From Ruminococcaceae bacterium UBA2806 (GTDB lineage: Bacteria > Bacillota > Clostridia > Oscillospirales > Acutalibacteraceae): a DNA stretch of 5,113 bases. This document shows, one piece after another, positions 4,191 through 5,113 of this stretch. Where the stretch lies: NCBI GenBank assembly GCA_002351795.1, contig DEHG01000127.1, forward strand, positions 1,187-6,299, in the 5' to 3' direction. The notes under the pieces are model-generated. The model saw nothing but the letters and a program-made list of their open reading frames with translations. It was not told where the DNA came from and did no database searches. Position 1 is the stretch's first letter; each line of letters begins with the position of its first letter. A program made the translations under genes and the position numbers.

Positions 4191-5113
4191 ATGGCAAAGA
4201 AAAATATAGACTGGGAAAATCTCTCTTTCGGATATATCAAAACCGATAAGAGATTTGTTTCAAATTTCAAAGACGGAAAATGGGATGACGGCGCCCTGAT
4301 CGAGGATGATATGATCACAATGAGCGAATGTGCCTGCGTTCTCCAGTATTCACAGACGATTTTTGAGGGTCTGAAAGCATATACTACTGCTGACGGTAAA
4401 ATAGTTCTTTTCCGTCCCGATCTTAATGCTGAAAGACTTGCAAATTCTTCAAGAAGAATGGAAATGCCCGTTTTCCCCGAAGATAAATTCGTTGACGCTG
4501 TTGTTCAGACAGTAAAGGCAAATGCAGATTATGTTCCTCCCTACGGCACAGGCGCAACTCTGTATGTACGTCCTTATATGTTCGGCATTAACCCCGTTAT
4601 CGGCGTTAAACCCGCTGAGGAATTCCAGTTCAGAGTATTCACTACTCCCGTTGGTCCTTACTTCAAGGGCGGCGCTAAGCCTATCACTATCAAGATCAGC
4701 GACTTTGACAGAGCTGCTCCGCACGGTACAGGCAATATCAAGGCAGGTCTTAACTATGCAATGAGTCTCCATGCTATTGTTACAGCTCATAATGAGGGCT
4801 TTGCAGAGAATATGTACCTTGACGCCCAGACAAGAACAAAGGTCGAGGAAACAGGCGGCGCTAACTTCCTCTTCATTACAAAGGACAATAAGATAGTTAC
4901 TCCTAAGTCAGGCAGTATCCTTCCGTCTATTACAAGACGTTCTCTTATGTATGTTGCCAAGGAATATCTCGGTCTTGAGGTCGAGGAAAGAGAAGTATTC
5001 AAGGAGGAACTCAAGGACTTTGCTGAATGCGGTCTTTGCGGTACTGCTGCCGTTATTTCCCCTGTCGGAAAGATCAACGATCACGGCGAAGAGATCTGCT
5101 TCCCCAGCGGCAT
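4191..5113 (+). CDS. ilvE: Branched-chain amino acid aminotransferase (3' end outside window)
   Basis: The first 307 residues are present; the family is usually about 340-360 long, so a short C-terminal part lies beyond the window. The enzyme interconverts valine, leucine and isoleucine with their 2-oxo acids using 2-oxoglutarate/glutamate and PLP, in the cytoplasm. It is a fold-type IV transaminase. Visible marks are TIFEGLKAY (56-64), LYVRPYMFG (124-132) with R127, the PLP lysine K184 in GTGNIKAGLNYA, and E220 in EETGGANFLF, the usual pyridine-nitrogen partner. The region SGSILPSITRRS (240-251) is the conserved PLP phosphate-side segment. The catalytic core appears intact. AAAGGAAG (4175-4182) lies 8 bases upstream of the ATG at 4191. 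It has its own consensus promoter and is not part of the glyQS unit. A D-amino-acid transaminase or aminodeoxychorismate lyase is unlikely given the BCAT-specific segments. Confidence 0.95.
   Translation, partial: MAKKNIDWENLSFGYIKTDKRFVSNFKDGKWDDGALIEDDMITMSECACVLQYSQTIFEGLKAYTTADGKIVLFRPDLNAERLANSSRRMEMPVFPEDKFVDAVVQTVKANADYVPPYGTGATLYVRPYMFGINPVIGVKPAEEFQFRVFTTPVGPYFKGGAKPITIKISDFDRAAPHGTGNIKAGLNYAMSLHAIVTAHNEGFAENMYLDAQTRTKVEETGGANFLFITKDNKIVTPKSGSILPSITRRSLMYVAKEYLGLEVEEREVFKEELKDFAECGLCGTAAVISPVGKINDHGEEICFPSG

Noticed and set aside
4013..4318. Open frame of 101 codons on the minus strand across the FMN-reductase remnant, ilvE promoter and ilvE start
   Set aside because: It overlaps a consensus promoter and the clearly coding ilvE start, has no recognisable domain, and has no support as a gene.
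4449..5077. Two minus-strand and one plus-strand out-of-frame reading frames inside ilvE
   Set aside because: They are shadows of the strongly conserved aminotransferase frame and show no domain features or start signals.

Overview
The window looks like chromosomal DNA from a low-to-mid GC Gram-positive anaerobe of the class Clostridia, most plausibly a Ruminococcus-type member of the Oscillospiraceae. This is an inference from strong AGGAGG-type ribosome binding sites, TTG starts, consensus sigma-A promoters, a lipoprotein amidase with a Ser/Thr/Asp/Glu-rich linker, a YARHG-domain protein, and a dimeric (eukaryote/archaea-like) glycyl-tRNA synthetase. The species cannot be fixed without a database search.

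Layout. (1) Positions 2-193 hold the 3' end of a gene encoding a C-terminal YARHG domain. It runs toward an oppositely oriented gene, and the two share a strong GC-rich hairpin (216-253) that can terminate in both directions. (2) Positions 283-1344 (minus strand) encode a secreted lipoprotein: signal peptide, acidic linker built of six tandem heptapeptides, and a zinc-dependent N-acetylmuramoyl-L-alanine amidase domain. It starts at TTG and has its own good promoter. (3) Positions 1345-2166 are an 822-base non-coding gap. It is AT-rich except for a GC-rich, hairpin-dense island at about 1660-1830, and it ends in a promoter for the next operon. (4) Positions 2167-3889 carry a two-gene operon: glycyl-tRNA synthetase and a 109-residue TfoX-N-domain protein, followed by a hairpin. 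(5) Directly behind the hairpin sits a 36-codon fragment that reads like the first beta-strand and FMN-binding loop of an NADPH-dependent FMN reductase/flavodoxin-fold protein. It ends prematurely and is probably a gene remnant. (6) A perfect-consensus promoter (4128-4156) drives a branched-chain amino acid aminotransferase (ilvE) that runs off the right edge.

The coding genes serve translation (glycine charging), amino acid metabolism (last step of Val/Leu/Ile synthesis) and cell-wall turnover. They form separate transcription units rather than one pathway. I see no CRISPR array, intact insertion sequence, tRNA, rRNA or defence system. The parts worth a second look are the structured intergenic island, the FMN-reductase remnant behind the terminator, the heptapeptide linker, and the TfoX-like gene coupled to the synthetase.
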